Positions 26,582 to 35,453 of a stretch of DNA of 64,000 nucleotides are shown piece by piece (the first letter of the stretch is position 1; the number at the start of each line of letters is the position of its first letter). Where the stretch lies: positions 2,852,001 through 2,916,000 of the forward strand of contig CP061009.1 in the NCBI GenBank assembly GCA_025808375.1, written 5' to 3'. The notes under the pieces were generated by a model. That model did not search any database, was not told where the DNA came from, and saw only the letters and a list, made by a program, of their open reading frames with translations. The position numbers and the translations under genes were made by a program. This DNA is from Duncaniella muricolitica (GTDB lineage Bacteria; Bacteroidota; Bacteroidia; Bacteroidales; Muribaculaceae).

Positions 26582-27361
26582 ATGCATAACCGACAGGAAA
26601 AGTTAGAGGCACTCGGGCGTGTCATAGACACTCTCGAGATATTGCGCGTAAAGTGTCCGTGGGACGCCAAGCAGACCAACGAGTCGCTGCGCCCCAACAC
26701 TATCGAAGAGGTCTATGAGCTGTGTGACGCTCTCATACAGGAGGATAACGCCAACATACGCAAAGAGCTTGGCGACGTGTTGCTCCACGTGCTTTTCTAC
26801 GCTCTCATAGGCGAGGAGAAGGGCGCGTTTGACATCGCCGATGTGTGTGACGCTCTCAACACCAAGCTCATCTATCGCCACCCCCACGTGTTTGGTGACA
26901 CCTCGGTCAACTCGACCGACGATGTGCTGCGCAACTGGGAGGAACTCAAGCTCAAAGAGAAAGGGGGCAACAAGACCGTCCTCTCGGGAGTGCCCAAGGC
27001 TCTGCCCGCCATGATCAAGGCCGAGCGTATCACCGAGAAAGCCGCCAATGTGGGCTTTGACTGGGAGAAACGCGAGGATGTGTGGGACAAGGTCAGGGAG
27101 GAGATTGACGAGTTTGCCCGCGAGGCCGAGGGCATGGACCCCGCACGCCGCGAGGAGGAGATGGGCGACGCTCTCTTTGCCATGATCAACGCCGCGCGTC
27201 TTTACGGCATCAATTCGGAGAACGCTCTGGAGAAGACCAATGCAAAATTTATCAAGCGTTTCAACCACATCGAGCGTCGTGCCGCCGAGATGGGCCGCCC
27301 GCTCAAAGAGCTCACCCTCGCCGAGATGGATGCCCTGTGGGACGAAGCTAAGCTCTTATAG
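26582..27361 (+). CDS. mazG: MazG nucleoside triphosphate pyrophosphohydrolase
   Basis: Cytoplasmic house-cleaning enzyme of 259 residues, the length of E. coli MazG, hydrolysing (d)NTPs to monophosphates and pyrophosphate. Two MazG domains are seen. The first carries the metal-binding E-E-V-Y-E-L...K-E-L-G-D-V-L-L-H pattern (about residues 40-70) and the Y-R-H-P-H-V-F-G-D signature near 98-106. The second (about 150-255) has E-E-I-D-E-F and E-E-M-G-D-A-L-F. It has its own promoter and is followed after 38 bp by a RecB-like gene in the same orientation. Confidence 0.95.
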   Translation: MHNRQEKLEALGRVIDTLEILRVKCPWDAKQTNESLRPNTIEEVYELCDALIQEDNANIRKELGDVLLHVLFYALIGEEKGAFDIADVCDALNTKLIYRHPHVFGDTSVNSTDDVLRNWEELKLKEKGGNKTVLSGVPKALPAMIKAERITEKAANVGFDWEKREDVWDKVREEIDEFAREAEGMDPARREEEMGDALFAMINAARLYGINSENALEKTNAKFIKRFNHIERRAAEMGRPLKELTLAEMDALWDEAKLL

Positions 27362-27397
27362 TTTAGAGAGTTTAGAGAGTTAAAAGTTTAGAGTTTA
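27362..27397 (+). repeat. Post-stop A/T repeat, copy 4
   Basis: TTTAGAGAG units and AAAGTTTAGAGTTTA fill the gap from the mazG stop to the next ATG. Confidence 0.55.
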
Positions 27398-27399
27398 CG

Positions 27400-28188
27400 A
27401 TGGACTGCAATCAAGTCAACGCCCACGAGCGTGACCCGTATCTGAGCTTTGAAGCCGAGAGCCACACCTACCGTCTTGGAGAGCGTGAGATGAAATCGGT
27501 CACCACGCTGGTCGAGGAGTGCTTTCCGCGGTTTGACGCGCCCTTCTGGGCCGGACGCATGGCACGCAAGCAGGGCATCGACCCGCAGGTGATACTCGAC
27601 CGCTGGGAGCGCGAGGCATGCCGTGCACGCGACCTCGGGACGGTGATGCACGAGCGCATAGAGCGTTATTATCTGGCTCTGAGCCGCGGCGAGCGACCCG
27701 ATGGGCCCGAGGGCGACATCGATGCCTATCGCCTCTTCTGCAACTTTGCGGCCAACAACCGTCTGCACCCCTATCGCACGGAGTGGCGCATCTATCACGA
27801 GGACTACGGAGTGGCCGGCACGCTCGACTTTCTCGAACGTACGCCCGACGGCACCTTCAACATCTATGACTGGAAACGCTCCAAGAAGCTCGTGGACACC
27901 GACGGCCGCATCATGGCCGAGTCACCCCGAAAATCCGCAGGCCTCCCCCCCATAGGCCATCTGCCCGACACCTCCTACTGGCACTATGCCCTCCAACTGA
28001 GCATCTACCGCTTAATTCTCGAGGAGCGTTACGGCATACGTGTCTCGGGCATGAGGCTCGGAGTGTTTCACCCGACATATGCCACGCCGTGGATTGTCGA
28101 GGTGCCCTATCTGCACACAGAGGCCCTCAGCGTATTAAATAAAGTTAAATACAGTAACATTTCCTACCCCTGCGCGTCATTATGGTGA
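27400..28188 (+). CDS. PD-(D/E)XK nuclease-superfamily protein (RecB/Cas4-like)
   Basis: Cytoplasmic protein of 262 residues. Nuclease motifs appear in the right order: histidine in GTVMHERIERYY (near 78), Asp in G-T-L-D-F-L (near 147), D-W-K in IYDWKRSK (near 160) and a Q-x-x-x-Y motif in YALQLSIYR (near 200). This is the layout of RecB/AddB-type exonuclease domains. No helicase domain is attached. It lies close behind mazG and may share its transcript. Its biological role is unknown; DNA repair or processing is a guess. No CRISPR array or cas gene is present in the window. Confidence 0.75.
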   Translation: MDCNQVNAHERDPYLSFEAESHTYRLGEREMKSVTTLVEECFPRFDAPFWAGRMARKQGIDPQVILDRWEREACRARDLGTVMHERIERYYLALSRGERPDGPEGDIDAYRLFCNFAANNRLHPYRTEWRIYHEDYGVAGTLDFLERTPDGTFNIYDWKRSKKLVDTDGRIMAESPRKSAGLPPIGHLPDTSYWHYALQLSIYRLILEERYGIRVSGMRLGVFHPTYATPWIVEVPYLHTEALSVLNKVKYSNISYPCASLW

Positions 28189-28199
28189 AACTAATCGCC

Positions 28200-28207
28200 T
28201 ATCTTTG
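28200..28207 (+). promoter_or_regulatory. Possible -7 element for the M16 peptidase gene
   Basis: TATCTTTG, followed by GCGACTAA, fits TAnnTTTG and lies about 87 bp before the start codon. No matching TTTG is seen upstream. Confidence 0.4.
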
Positions 28208-28293
28208 CGACTAACCTATAAATGACCCATACCTTAAATCGCGCAATCACGCCACAACTACAATACACTACAAAACAACCAATAAATTCTCAC

Positions 28294-31131
28294 ATGAAAC
28301 ATTTGTTGAAAACAGCTCTCATCGCTCTGACAGTCCTGCTCGCCGCAGGGCAGAGCGCAATGGCCCAGGGGGGCAACAACCCCATGACACAGCCGTTGCC
28401 GGTCGACAAAGATGTGCGCATCGGCAAGCTCCCCAACGGACTTACCTATTACATCCGTCACAACGAGTATCCCAAGGGACAGGCCGACTTCTACATAGCC
28501 CAGAAGGTAGGCTCGGCCCTGGAAGAAGAAAACCAGCGCGGACTGGCCCACTTCCTGGAGCACATGTGCTTTAACGGCACCACCAACTTCCCCGACAACC
28601 AACTGCGCGAGTGGCTCGAGTCGATAGGTGTGAAATTCGGTGCCAACCTCAACGCCTACACCGCCGTCGACCAGACTGTCTACAACATATCCAACGTGCC
28701 CATCGCCCGCGAGAGCGTGCAGGACTCCTGTCTGCTCATACTCCACGACTGGGCCAACGACCTCACCCTCGACCCCAAGGAAATCGACAAAGAGCGCGGC
28801 GTAATCCATGAAGAATGGCGTCGCTCCATGCAGGGCCAGATGCGCATCTTCGAGCGCATACTCCCCGACCTCTTCCCCACCACCAAATATGGCCGCCGTC
28901 TGCCCATCGGCATCATGGATGTGGTGGACCACTTCGAGCCTCAGGCCCTGCGCGACTATTACGAGACATGGTATCGCCCCGACCAGCAGGCTGTCATAGT
29001 GGTGGGTGACATCGACGTAGACCGCATCGAAGGCAAAATCAAGGAGATGTTCACCTCCATCGAAATGCCCGCCGACGCCAAGCCCCGCACCTATGAGCCC
29101 GTGCCCGACCACAAAGGCACTCTCTACGGCATCGGCTCCGACCCCGAGCAGAAACACCTCATGGGCCAGCTCATGATACTCCACGACATCTTCCCCCTCG
29201 AGCTGCGCAACACGCCCGCCTACTTTGCCAACTCCTACATCCTCGGCATGATCTCGGGTATGCTCAACAACCGTCTCTCCGACATCGCCTCCAAGCCCGA
29301 CGCACCCTTCGCGGCAGCCGACTTCAGCTATGGCGACTACATCATCACCAAGACCAAAAATGCCGCCGGCATCACAGCCGTGTCAAAGGACAACGACATC
29401 ATCGCTCCCCTCCAGGCAGCCTATCGCGAAGTGCTCCGCGCGGCTCGCGGCGGATTCACACAGAGCGAATATGACCGCATGCGCGACAACTACCTCTCTT
29501 CGTTTGAGCGCGCCTACAACAACCGCGCCACACGCGAGAGCGGCACATTTGTCAACGAGTATGTCAACAACTTCGTCGACCTCGAGCCCATCCCCGGCAT
29601 CGAGACCGAATGGGCCCTCTGCCAGCAGATAGCAGCCTCCATACCCCTCGAGGTCATCAACAAGGCCATGGCTTCGCTCATCACGCAGGACAACCGCGCC
29701 ATCATGGTACTCTCGCCCGAAAAAGAAGGCTTCACACTCCCCACTCCCGCCCAGCTCGAGGCCGCTCTCTCACAGGTCGACGCCGAGACCATCGAGGCTT
29801 TTGTCGACAACGTGAAGACCGAGCCCCTCATACGCAAGGCTCCCGTAGCCGGCAAAATCGTCAAGGAAGTGCAGAACCCCACATGGGGCACCACCGAATG
29901 GACCCTCTCAAACGGCGCGAAAGTCATCGTCAAGTCGACCAAATTCAAGGAAGACGAGATACGATTCTCGGCTCAGGCTCTCGGTGGATATGCCGACGTG
30001 CCCGCTGAAAAAGCTCCCTCCATACTCACTCTCCCCAACACCCTCGGCAACATGGGCCTCGGCTCATACAACTCGAGCGACCTCGCCAAATATCTCGCAG
30101 GCAAAATCGCCGGCGTAGGCATCGACCTGGGCGCATACACCCGCTCAGTCTCGGGCGGCACTACTCCCAAGGACCTCCCCACACTCATGGAGCTCGTCTA
30201 CATGGCATTTACCGACGTTACCTTCGACCGCGACGAGTTTGAAGCCATGCGCAAGTCGACAGCCGCAATGCTCGCCAACCAGACTACGACCCCCAACTAC
30301 GTCTTCAACGAGAAGATGCTCACCACCCTCTACACCTCGCCCTTCCAGCGCATGCTCACTCAGGCCGACCTCGAAGCCGCCGACCTCGACTACATCACAA
30401 GCCTCGTGCATGAGATGACATCCAACGCCGCCGACTTCACCTTCTACTTCGTGGGCAACGTCGACCTCGAGAGCCTCCGTCCGCTCGTCGAGACCTACAT
30501 AGCCTCGATACCCGGCAACGCTGCCACCGCACGCAAGGGCATACCCACCTACAATCCCGCACTCTTCGCCAAGCCCGGCTCGGCCGACGATACCTTCTCG
30601 ACCAAGATGGCCACACCCCAGACTCTCGTCGCCATCATGGAATACGGCACAATACCATTCTCACCCAAGACCTCACAGGTAGCCTCTATCGCCGGACAGA
30701 TACTCACCAACCGTCTCATCAAGACAGTGCGCGAGGACATGGGTGCCGTCTACTCCATCGGAGCCTCGGGCCAGGCTTCACGCCTCGGACTCAACCCCGT
30801 CATGATGTCGACATCGTTCCCCATGAAACCCGAAATGAAGCAGGAAGTGCTCGACTTCATCCGCAGCCAGTTCAAAGCCATGGAGAGCGACGTCACCGCC
30901 GAAGAGCTCAACCCCATAAAGGAATACATGGCCAAGAGCTTCACCGAAGCCAAGGAACGCAACAGCACATGGCTCAGCGCGCTCTCGGGCTACGGCATCG
31001 ACGGCATCGACACATTCAACGGCAACATCGAAGTCCTCAACTCAATCACTGTCAACGACATCATGGACTTCATGAAAAAACTCAACGCCCAGGGCAACTA
31101 CCGCACAATCACCCTCGACCCTGCATTGTAA
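28294..31131 (+). CDS. M16-family zinc metallopeptidase (pitrilysin-like)
   Basis: Exported protease of 945 residues with a signal peptide (1-25, ending AMAQ). The inverted zinc motif H-x-x-E-H is in LAHFLEHMCFNGT (near residue 90), with the distal glutamate about 75 residues later in K-E-R-G-V-I-H-E-E-W. Four M16 modules in two halves are visible; the second half lacks the zinc motif, as is normal. It probably degrades peptides in the periplasm. I chose the ATG at 28294, which begins the signal peptide, over one 72 bp upstream. A terminator follows at 31187. Confidence 0.93.
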   Translation: MKHLLKTALIALTVLLAAGQSAMAQGGNNPMTQPLPVDKDVRIGKLPNGLTYYIRHNEYPKGQADFYIAQKVGSALEEENQRGLAHFLEHMCFNGTTNFPDNQLREWLESIGVKFGANLNAYTAVDQTVYNISNVPIARESVQDSCLLILHDWANDLTLDPKEIDKERGVIHEEWRRSMQGQMRIFERILPDLFPTTKYGRRLPIGIMDVVDHFEPQALRDYYETWYRPDQQAVIVVGDIDVDRIEGKIKEMFTSIEMPADAKPRTYEPVPDHKGTLYGIGSDPEQKHLMGQLMILHDIFPLELRNTPAYFANSYILGMISGMLNNRLSDIASKPDAPFAAADFSYGDYIITKTKNAAGITAVSKDNDIIAPLQAAYREVLRAARGGFTQSEYDRMRDNYLSSFERAYNNRATRESGTFVNEYVNNFVDLEPIPGIETEWALCQQIAASIPLEVINKAMASLITQDNRAIMVLSPEKEGFTLPTPAQLEAALSQVDAETIEAFVDNVKTEPLIRKAPVAGKIVKEVQNPTWGTTEWTLSNGAKVIVKSTKFKEDEIRFSAQALGGYADVPAEKAPSILTLPNTLGNMGLGSYNSSDLAKYLAGKIAGVGIDLGAYTRSVSGGTTPKDLPTLMELVYMAFTDVTFDRDEFEAMRKSTAAMLANQTTTPNYVFNEKMLTTLYTSPFQRMLTQADLEAADLDYITSLVHEMTSNAADFTFYFVGNVDLESLRPLVETYIASIPGNAATARKGIPTYNPALFAKPGSADDTFSTKMATPQTLVAIMEYGTIPFSPKTSQVASIAGQILTNRLIKTVREDMGAVYSIGASGQASRLGLNPVMMSTSFPMKPEMKQEVLDFIRSQFKAMESDVTAEELNPIKEYMAKSFTEAKERNSTWLSALSGYGIDGIDTFNGNIEVLNSITVNDIMDFMKKLNAQGNYRTITLDPAL

Positions 31132-31160
31132 AGTTTATGAGGTTAAAGTTTAGAGTTTAA
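31132..31160 (+). repeat. Post-stop A/T repeat, copy 5
   Basis: AGTTTATGAGG then TTAAAGTTTAGAGTTTAA directly after the peptidase stop codon. Confidence 0.5.
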
Positions 31161-31186
31161 CCTCCCGAAAAAAATCACCAATCAAC

Positions 31187-31228
31187 AAAAATCAGCTCTG
31201 GACACTATGCCCGGGGCTGATTTTTGTA
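31187..31228 (+). terminator. Intrinsic terminator after the M16 peptidase gene
   Basis: AAAAATCAGC (31187-31196) pairs perfectly with GCTGATTTTT (31216-31225) around a 19-nt loop. Runs of A and T on both sides make it work in either direction. Confidence 0.7.
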
Positions 31229-31400
31229 TTTTACTTGTAAAAACATCCGAGATATTGGACCAAACCGAAATTTCGATACATCATAGATTAATGCCCTCCA
31301 CAATTCTCCGATATACGCAGCTACCGCACAGGCGCATCCCAAGCACGCCACTCCTCATCCCGCAAGGGCATCACAAGCACGCCACTCCTCATCCCGCATA

Positions 31401-32007
31401 GGCGTCCGTAGGACGCAGATTTGGTCGTAACCTGGTACACCGAAGCGCAGCGGAGGTGTGCCAGGAGTGGCATGCTATACAAAAATGATGTCCGACAGGA
31501 CATCGGTTATCGTGAGAGGGGGCTGTATCAGCTATCGTGCCCGATAATCGAGGGTGTTGCAAAACACCCGAAAGCAGATAATTTGCAGACTGTTGTAGCA
31601 AGGAAAGGCCCGTAGGGCCTGTGCGAACTTAGGCCATGGCAAGCACCCGCGCAAGCGGTGCGCAGCCATGGTACAGAATAATTATCCACAGCATGTGCCG
31701 CGTAGCGGTACAACAATACAAGCGTATCAAAACGTTAAGTCGCAGTGAATTACCATCATGACATTTTGTAGCACCGCTACGCGGCGCATCGTCTTATATC
31801 TGTCTTTATACCATGGCTGCGCACCGCTTGCGCGGATGCTTGCCATGGCCTAAGCTCGCACAGGCCCTACGGGCCTTTCCTTGTCACAACTGATTAAATC
31901 ATAGGTTTTGCAACACCCTCATCACTGTATTGAGTCATTGGTCCTGGCACACCTCCGCTGCGCTTCGGTGTACCAGGTTACGATCAAATCAGCGTCCTGT
32001 GGACGCC
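31401..32007. repeat. ~600-bp imperfect inverted repeat, non-coding
   Basis: Outer arms (about 31401-31464 and 31942-32007), a short block GAGGGTGTTGCAAAA (near 31551 and 31907), a central 75-nt block (31599-31673 and 31809-31883, two mismatches) and an inner CCGCGTAGCGG block face each other. The arms are built of small hairpins such as GGCCCGTAGGGCC, CCGCGCAAGCGG and GTCCGTAGGAC. I see no believable gene in it. It could form a very long hairpin in RNA or a cruciform, or be a non-autonomous mobile element. Confidence 0.65.
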
Positions 32008-32149
32008 TCTCCGATTATTTCAATATTCTTCATCACAGCAAAAAAAACAGCACGGAATCTTCCGTGAAATCATCGACAGTCTTACAGTCTATAAAACAAC
32101 TATCTGACAGTAAAACAACACTCCCGCCACAAAAAGTTTTCTCCACTGA

Positions 32150-32219
32150 CAGTCTCAGTCTCACTATGACACTGTGTGAGACTTCTGATACTTTGCGCTT
32201 TCCTATGAGACTGAGACTG
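32150..32219. repeat. GAGAC palindrome, unit C
   Basis: CAGTCTCAGTCTCA (32150-32163) is the perfect inverse of TGAGACTGAGACTG (32206-32219). It is related to units A and B at 26011 and 26382. It lies 46 bp beyond the btuD stop and may terminate the btu operon. Confidence 0.55.
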
Positions 32220-32265
32220 AGACCTCACGTCTGCTCCGGCTCATAGCGTCGTGCAGGGCCGAGCA

Positions 32266-33303
32266 TCATACCCGCAATATCGCCTCAAGCATCTCCGCGA
32301 TGGTGACACAACGTCTCGAGCCGTCTACTATAAAGGCATCCGCCGTGACCTCGACGGTCATGTCGGGACGGCTTACATCACACGGCAGCTCCTCACACCC
32401 GGGAGTCACCGCAAGCACGCCCTCACGAGCCAAAGCCTTGACCGCCATACTCATGCGCCCGCTATGTGCGTCGCCCGTCACAATCACCGACCGCGAGAGA
32501 CCTGTATTGATGCGAAACAGGCCCGTAGTCATGTCAAACACCACCCCCTCGCGCTCGAAATACCGTCCCAAGGCCCCGTTAAGCGCGAGATCCTCCGGCA
32601 CCCCTATCTCCACTCCACGCGTCTTGTCGATAAGCCACACCCTGTCGGCTATCTGGAGAGCAAGCTCAAGGTCGTGGGTCGAAAGAAACACCGTCTTGCC
32701 CTCCTCGCGTGCCAGCCGCTGCAACAGTTGCATAATCTCCACCTTGCTCGGATAGTCAAGAAAAGCCGTCGGCTCGTCGAGAAATATTATCGGCGTCTCC
32801 TGGGCCAGAGTCTTGGCTATCATCGCCTTCTGACGTTCGCCGTCGCTCAGAGTGCCGACAGGCCTCTCCCTGAGCTCATCGATACCTACAAGACGTATGG
32901 CTCGGTCGGTCACCTCCATGTCATGAGCCGACAGCCGGCCCCAGAAACCCGTGTAAGGACTTCGGCCAAGCCCCACAAGCTCGCCGACAGTCATATTGCT
33001 CAGGCTCACACGCTCGGTAAGCACCACACCTATCAGCCGCGACAGCTCACGGCTGCTGTAATCGGCAAGCGGCCTGCCCTCTATCTCTATCGTCCCGCCT
33101 ATAGCCGGCTGAAAGGCCGACAGTGTGCGCAGAAGCGTCGATTTGCCAGCCCCGTTGGGCCCAAGCAGACAGGTGAGCTCACCGCTCAGCAGAGTCGCGT
33201 CAAAGCTCTTCGACACCTCCCTGACCGCCGACCGGCTCCTGTAGCCCGTCACAAGGTCATGCACCCTTACCGTATCGCGTCGTCCGACAGACATCTCCAT
33301 CAT
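32266..33303 (-). CDS. btuD: ABC transporter ATP-binding protein, cobalamin/Fe-type (BtuD)
   Basis: Cytoplasmic ATPase of 345 residues driving corrinoid import. The Walker A is GPNGAGKST (near residue 39), the signature LSDGERQKAMIAK (near 142) and Walker B PIIFLDEPT (near 163), followed by the H-loop S-T-H-D. The ABC domain ends near residue 250. About 90 further residues, with segments such as V-I-V-T-G-D-A-H-S-G-R and a C-terminal M-L-E-A-I-L, form an extra domain absent from E. coli BtuD. Its start overlaps the permease stop (ATGA). Last gene of the riboswitch-controlled operon. Confidence 0.88.
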   Translation of the reverse strand: MMEMSVGRRDTVRVHDLVTGYRSRSAVREVSKSFDATLLSGELTCLLGPNGAGKSTLLRTLSAFQPAIGGTIEIEGRPLADYSSRELSRLIGVVLTERVSLSNMTVGELVGLGRSPYTGFWGRLSAHDMEVTDRAIRLVGIDELRERPVGTLSDGERQKAMIAKTLAQETPIIFLDEPTAFLDYPSKVEIMQLLQRLAREEGKTVFLSTHDLELALQIADRVWLIDKTRGVEIGVPEDLALNGALGRYFEREGVVFDMTTGLFRINTGLSRSVIVTGDAHSGRMSMAVKALAREGVLAVTPGCEELPCDVSRPDMTVEVTADAFIVDGSRRCVTIAEMLEAILRV

Positions 33304-34295
33304 CTTGATCTATGTTTAAAAAGTACCCATATCACGACAGGCGCGCCTATAAGCGGAGTCACGGCATTGAGCGGTATCACCGAATTGGCCGGAAGCACAC
33401 ACATCAGATTACAGCCCAGAGCCACAGCAGCTCCCGTAAGCAGAGTGCCGGGCATCAGCACACGGTGGCTGTCGGTGCGGAATATCATACGCGCTATGTG
33501 GGGCACAGAGAGCCCTATGAAAGCCACCGGTCCGCAATAGGCCGTAATCACAGCCGTGAGTATGCCCGTGGCAAGCAGCAGCAGATTTCTCACCCTTTGC
33601 AGATTCACACCGAGATTGCGCGCATAGCCGTCGCCAAGCAGCAGCAGGTCGAGCGGCTTCATCAGCAGCAGCGACATCACAAGCCCGACAGCGGTCACCG
33701 AGCAAAACAGCGGCAACTGTCTCACCGACACGCCGCCAAAGCTGCTCATACCCCACATCACATAGCTCTGCACACCCTCGGCTGTCGACACAAAGTTGAG
33801 CAGCATGATGACCGACGAGGTCAGATAGCCTATCATTATACCCGTAATCAGCAGCATCAGAGTGTCTTTCAGAGCCGATGAGAGCAACAGCAGCACCCCC
33901 ATTATCATGAGACTCCCGGCAAACGCCCCCGCCATCACGGCCGCATAGCCACCTATCGTGAACGAACCCGCCGAGACAGTCCCGCCGAGCAGCAGCATCA
34001 CCAAGGCTACCCCGAGACTCGCCCCGGAGTTGACGCCAAGCACCGAGGGACCCGCCAGCGGATTGCGGAAAGCCGTCTGAAGCATGAGGCCCGACACGGC
34101 CAGACCAGCTCCGGCGAGCAACGCCGTGACAGCCATGGGCACACGGCTCTCCCTCACGATAAAGCCGACGGCTCCGTAGCCGTCAGCCCCCAGCAGTATG
34201 TCGACGACATGCGACACGGGTATGTCCACCGAACCGATAAAGATGTTCAGCAGAAACAGCACGCCAATCAGCAATGTCACTCCTATAAATTTCAC
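33300..34295 (-). CDS. btuC: FecCD-family ABC transporter permease (BtuC)
   Basis: Inner-membrane permease of 331 residues with about ten hydrophobic helices, the usual size for BtuC/FecD. Typical features are the R-E-S-R-V-P-M-A start of the core, G-L-M-L-Q-T-A-F-R-N-P-L-A-G-P-S-V-L-G, and the C-terminal G-L-S-V-P-H-I-A-R coupling region. It overlaps both neighbours by 4 nt (ATGA), so the three transport genes are translationally coupled. The BtuB/BtuG context makes cobalamin the probable substrate rather than haem or siderophore. Confidence 0.92.
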   Translation of the reverse strand: MKFIGVTLLIGVLFLLNIFIGSVDIPVSHVVDILLGADGYGAVGFIVRESRVPMAVTALLAGAGLAVSGLMLQTAFRNPLAGPSVLGVNSGASLGVALVMLLLGGTVSAGSFTIGGYAAVMAGAFAGSLMIMGVLLLLSSALKDTLMLLITGIMIGYLTSSVIMLLNFVSTAEGVQSYVMWGMSSFGGVSVRQLPLFCSVTAVGLVMSLLLMKPLDLLLLGDGYARNLGVNLQRVRNLLLLATGILTAVITAYCGPVAFIGLSVPHIARMIFRTDSHRVLMPGTLLTGAAVALGCNLMCVLPANSVIPLNAVTPLIGAPVVIWVLFKHRSR

Positions 34296-35434
34296 TGCTC
34301 CAGTTGTGTGAAATATTTTTTACCCTCCTTCTCAGCCACAAGTCCGGGATGCAGGATGGAAATCATATCCCTCAGAAGCCACTGCGGATGAAAAGGTATA
34401 TCTTCGTAGAAAAACACACGGGACGTATTGCACCCGTACACTCTGTTATCCTTAAACGCTTTGAACTGCGTGTATATTGCATTGTCCGAAGCCAATTCCC
34501 TCATCGTCTTGTCGGAGTCCTGGGCATAGCGCATCAGCCACACATCGGCATCCTCGGCTTGATACAGCACCTGCTCGCCCGCAAGCCCCACGCTCCCGTT
34601 TCGGTCATGGACGGCAAACGGATTCTCGCCTCCGGCATCCTTGATGAAGATACCCATTGTCGAATTGGCCGCAGGCACATACCACGCCTGCCCGTACAGA
34701 CGGTCAACAAGCACCTTGGGCCTGTCGGCAACACCCTCGGTAAGATTTTTCAGAGCGTTATACTCCCGCTCCGTGGCGTCAAACAAGCGTCTTGCCTCCT
34801 CTTCGCGGTCAAAAAGCATGCCATACAGTATCATCCACTCGGCCCTGGCCAGCGGCGAGGTCTCCATATAGTCGGCACACTCTATGAGCGGTATGCCAAG
34901 CTGTCCGAGCCGCCCGTAAGTGCCCGAGTTTTCATAGGGCGACAGCATCACACCGTCGGGATTGAGGCTGATGATTTTCTCGATGTTGGGCGAAGTCCCC
35001 GTGCCGCAGTCGGCCACACGGCCCCCGGCAATCCTGTCGGCAAGACTCTTCTGATGTATATATTGCGCGTCACACACTCCCGAGATGGCATCGAGAGCAC
35101 CAAGCTCGGTCACCAGACTGTTGTGGACCGACGAGTATATCAACGCCGACTTCAACGGTGTGCGCACCACGGTCCACTCCTCCGGCAACCCTTCGGGCAC
35201 CGACACGCTGTCGGACACAAGCACATAGGTGTGAAGCACAGCAGTCGTGTCCCACGGATTTCTTACCGTCGCCTTTACATAGTCAGGATACTTCACGAGC
35301 GAAAGATGGTCGGCATACTTCAGATGGAGCGTATCGCCGCCATCCGCCGAAACAAAAGCGTTGCCGCCCTTGCACGAGACAAGGGTCGACAACGCTATCG
35401 GCAGAAATAGACTGAAAAAATATTTGATTGTCAT
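34292..35434 (-). CDS. btuF: Periplasmic corrinoid-binding lipoprotein (BtuF)
   Basis: Lipoprotein of 380 residues (lipobox C21 in TLVSC), of the class III/TroA-like periplasmic binding fold. Landmarks are the G-A-L-D-A-I-S-G-V-C-D segment, S-P-N-I-E-K-I-I-S-L-N-P-D-G-V, and a long linking helix (A-R-R-L-F-D-A-T-E-R-E-Y). It would deliver cobalamin from BtuB to the BtuCD complex. It lies between btuG and btuC and overlaps btuC by 4 nt. Confidence 0.9.
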   Translation of the reverse strand: MTIKYFFSLFLPIALSTLVSCKGGNAFVSADGGDTLHLKYADHLSLVKYPDYVKATVRNPWDTTAVLHTYVLVSDSVSVPEGLPEEWTVVRTPLKSALIYSSVHNSLVTELGALDAISGVCDAQYIHQKSLADRIAGGRVADCGTGTSPNIEKIISLNPDGVMLSPYENSGTYGRLGQLGIPLIECADYMETSPLARAEWMILYGMLFDREEEARRLFDATEREYNALKNLTEGVADRPKVLVDRLYGQAWYVPAANSTMGIFIKDAGGENPFAVHDRNGSVGLAGEQVLYQAEDADVWLMRYAQDSDKTMRELASDNAIYTQFKAFKDNRVYGCNTSRVFFYEDIPFHPQWLLRDMISILHPGLVAEKEGKKYFTQLEQ

Positions 35435-35453
35435 CTATTGTTCTAAAGTCTGT

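Noticed and set aside
31207..32246. Several short open frames in the long inverted repeat
   Set aside because: They overlap on both strands, follow the repeat structure and resemble no protein.
32251..33540. Open frame of 429 codons on the plus strand
   Set aside because: It is antisense to btuD and btuC, both of which have clear motifs; an arginine/histidine-rich shadow frame.
34304..35410. Open frame of 368 codons on the plus strand
   Set aside because: Antisense to btuF, with no recognisable domain.
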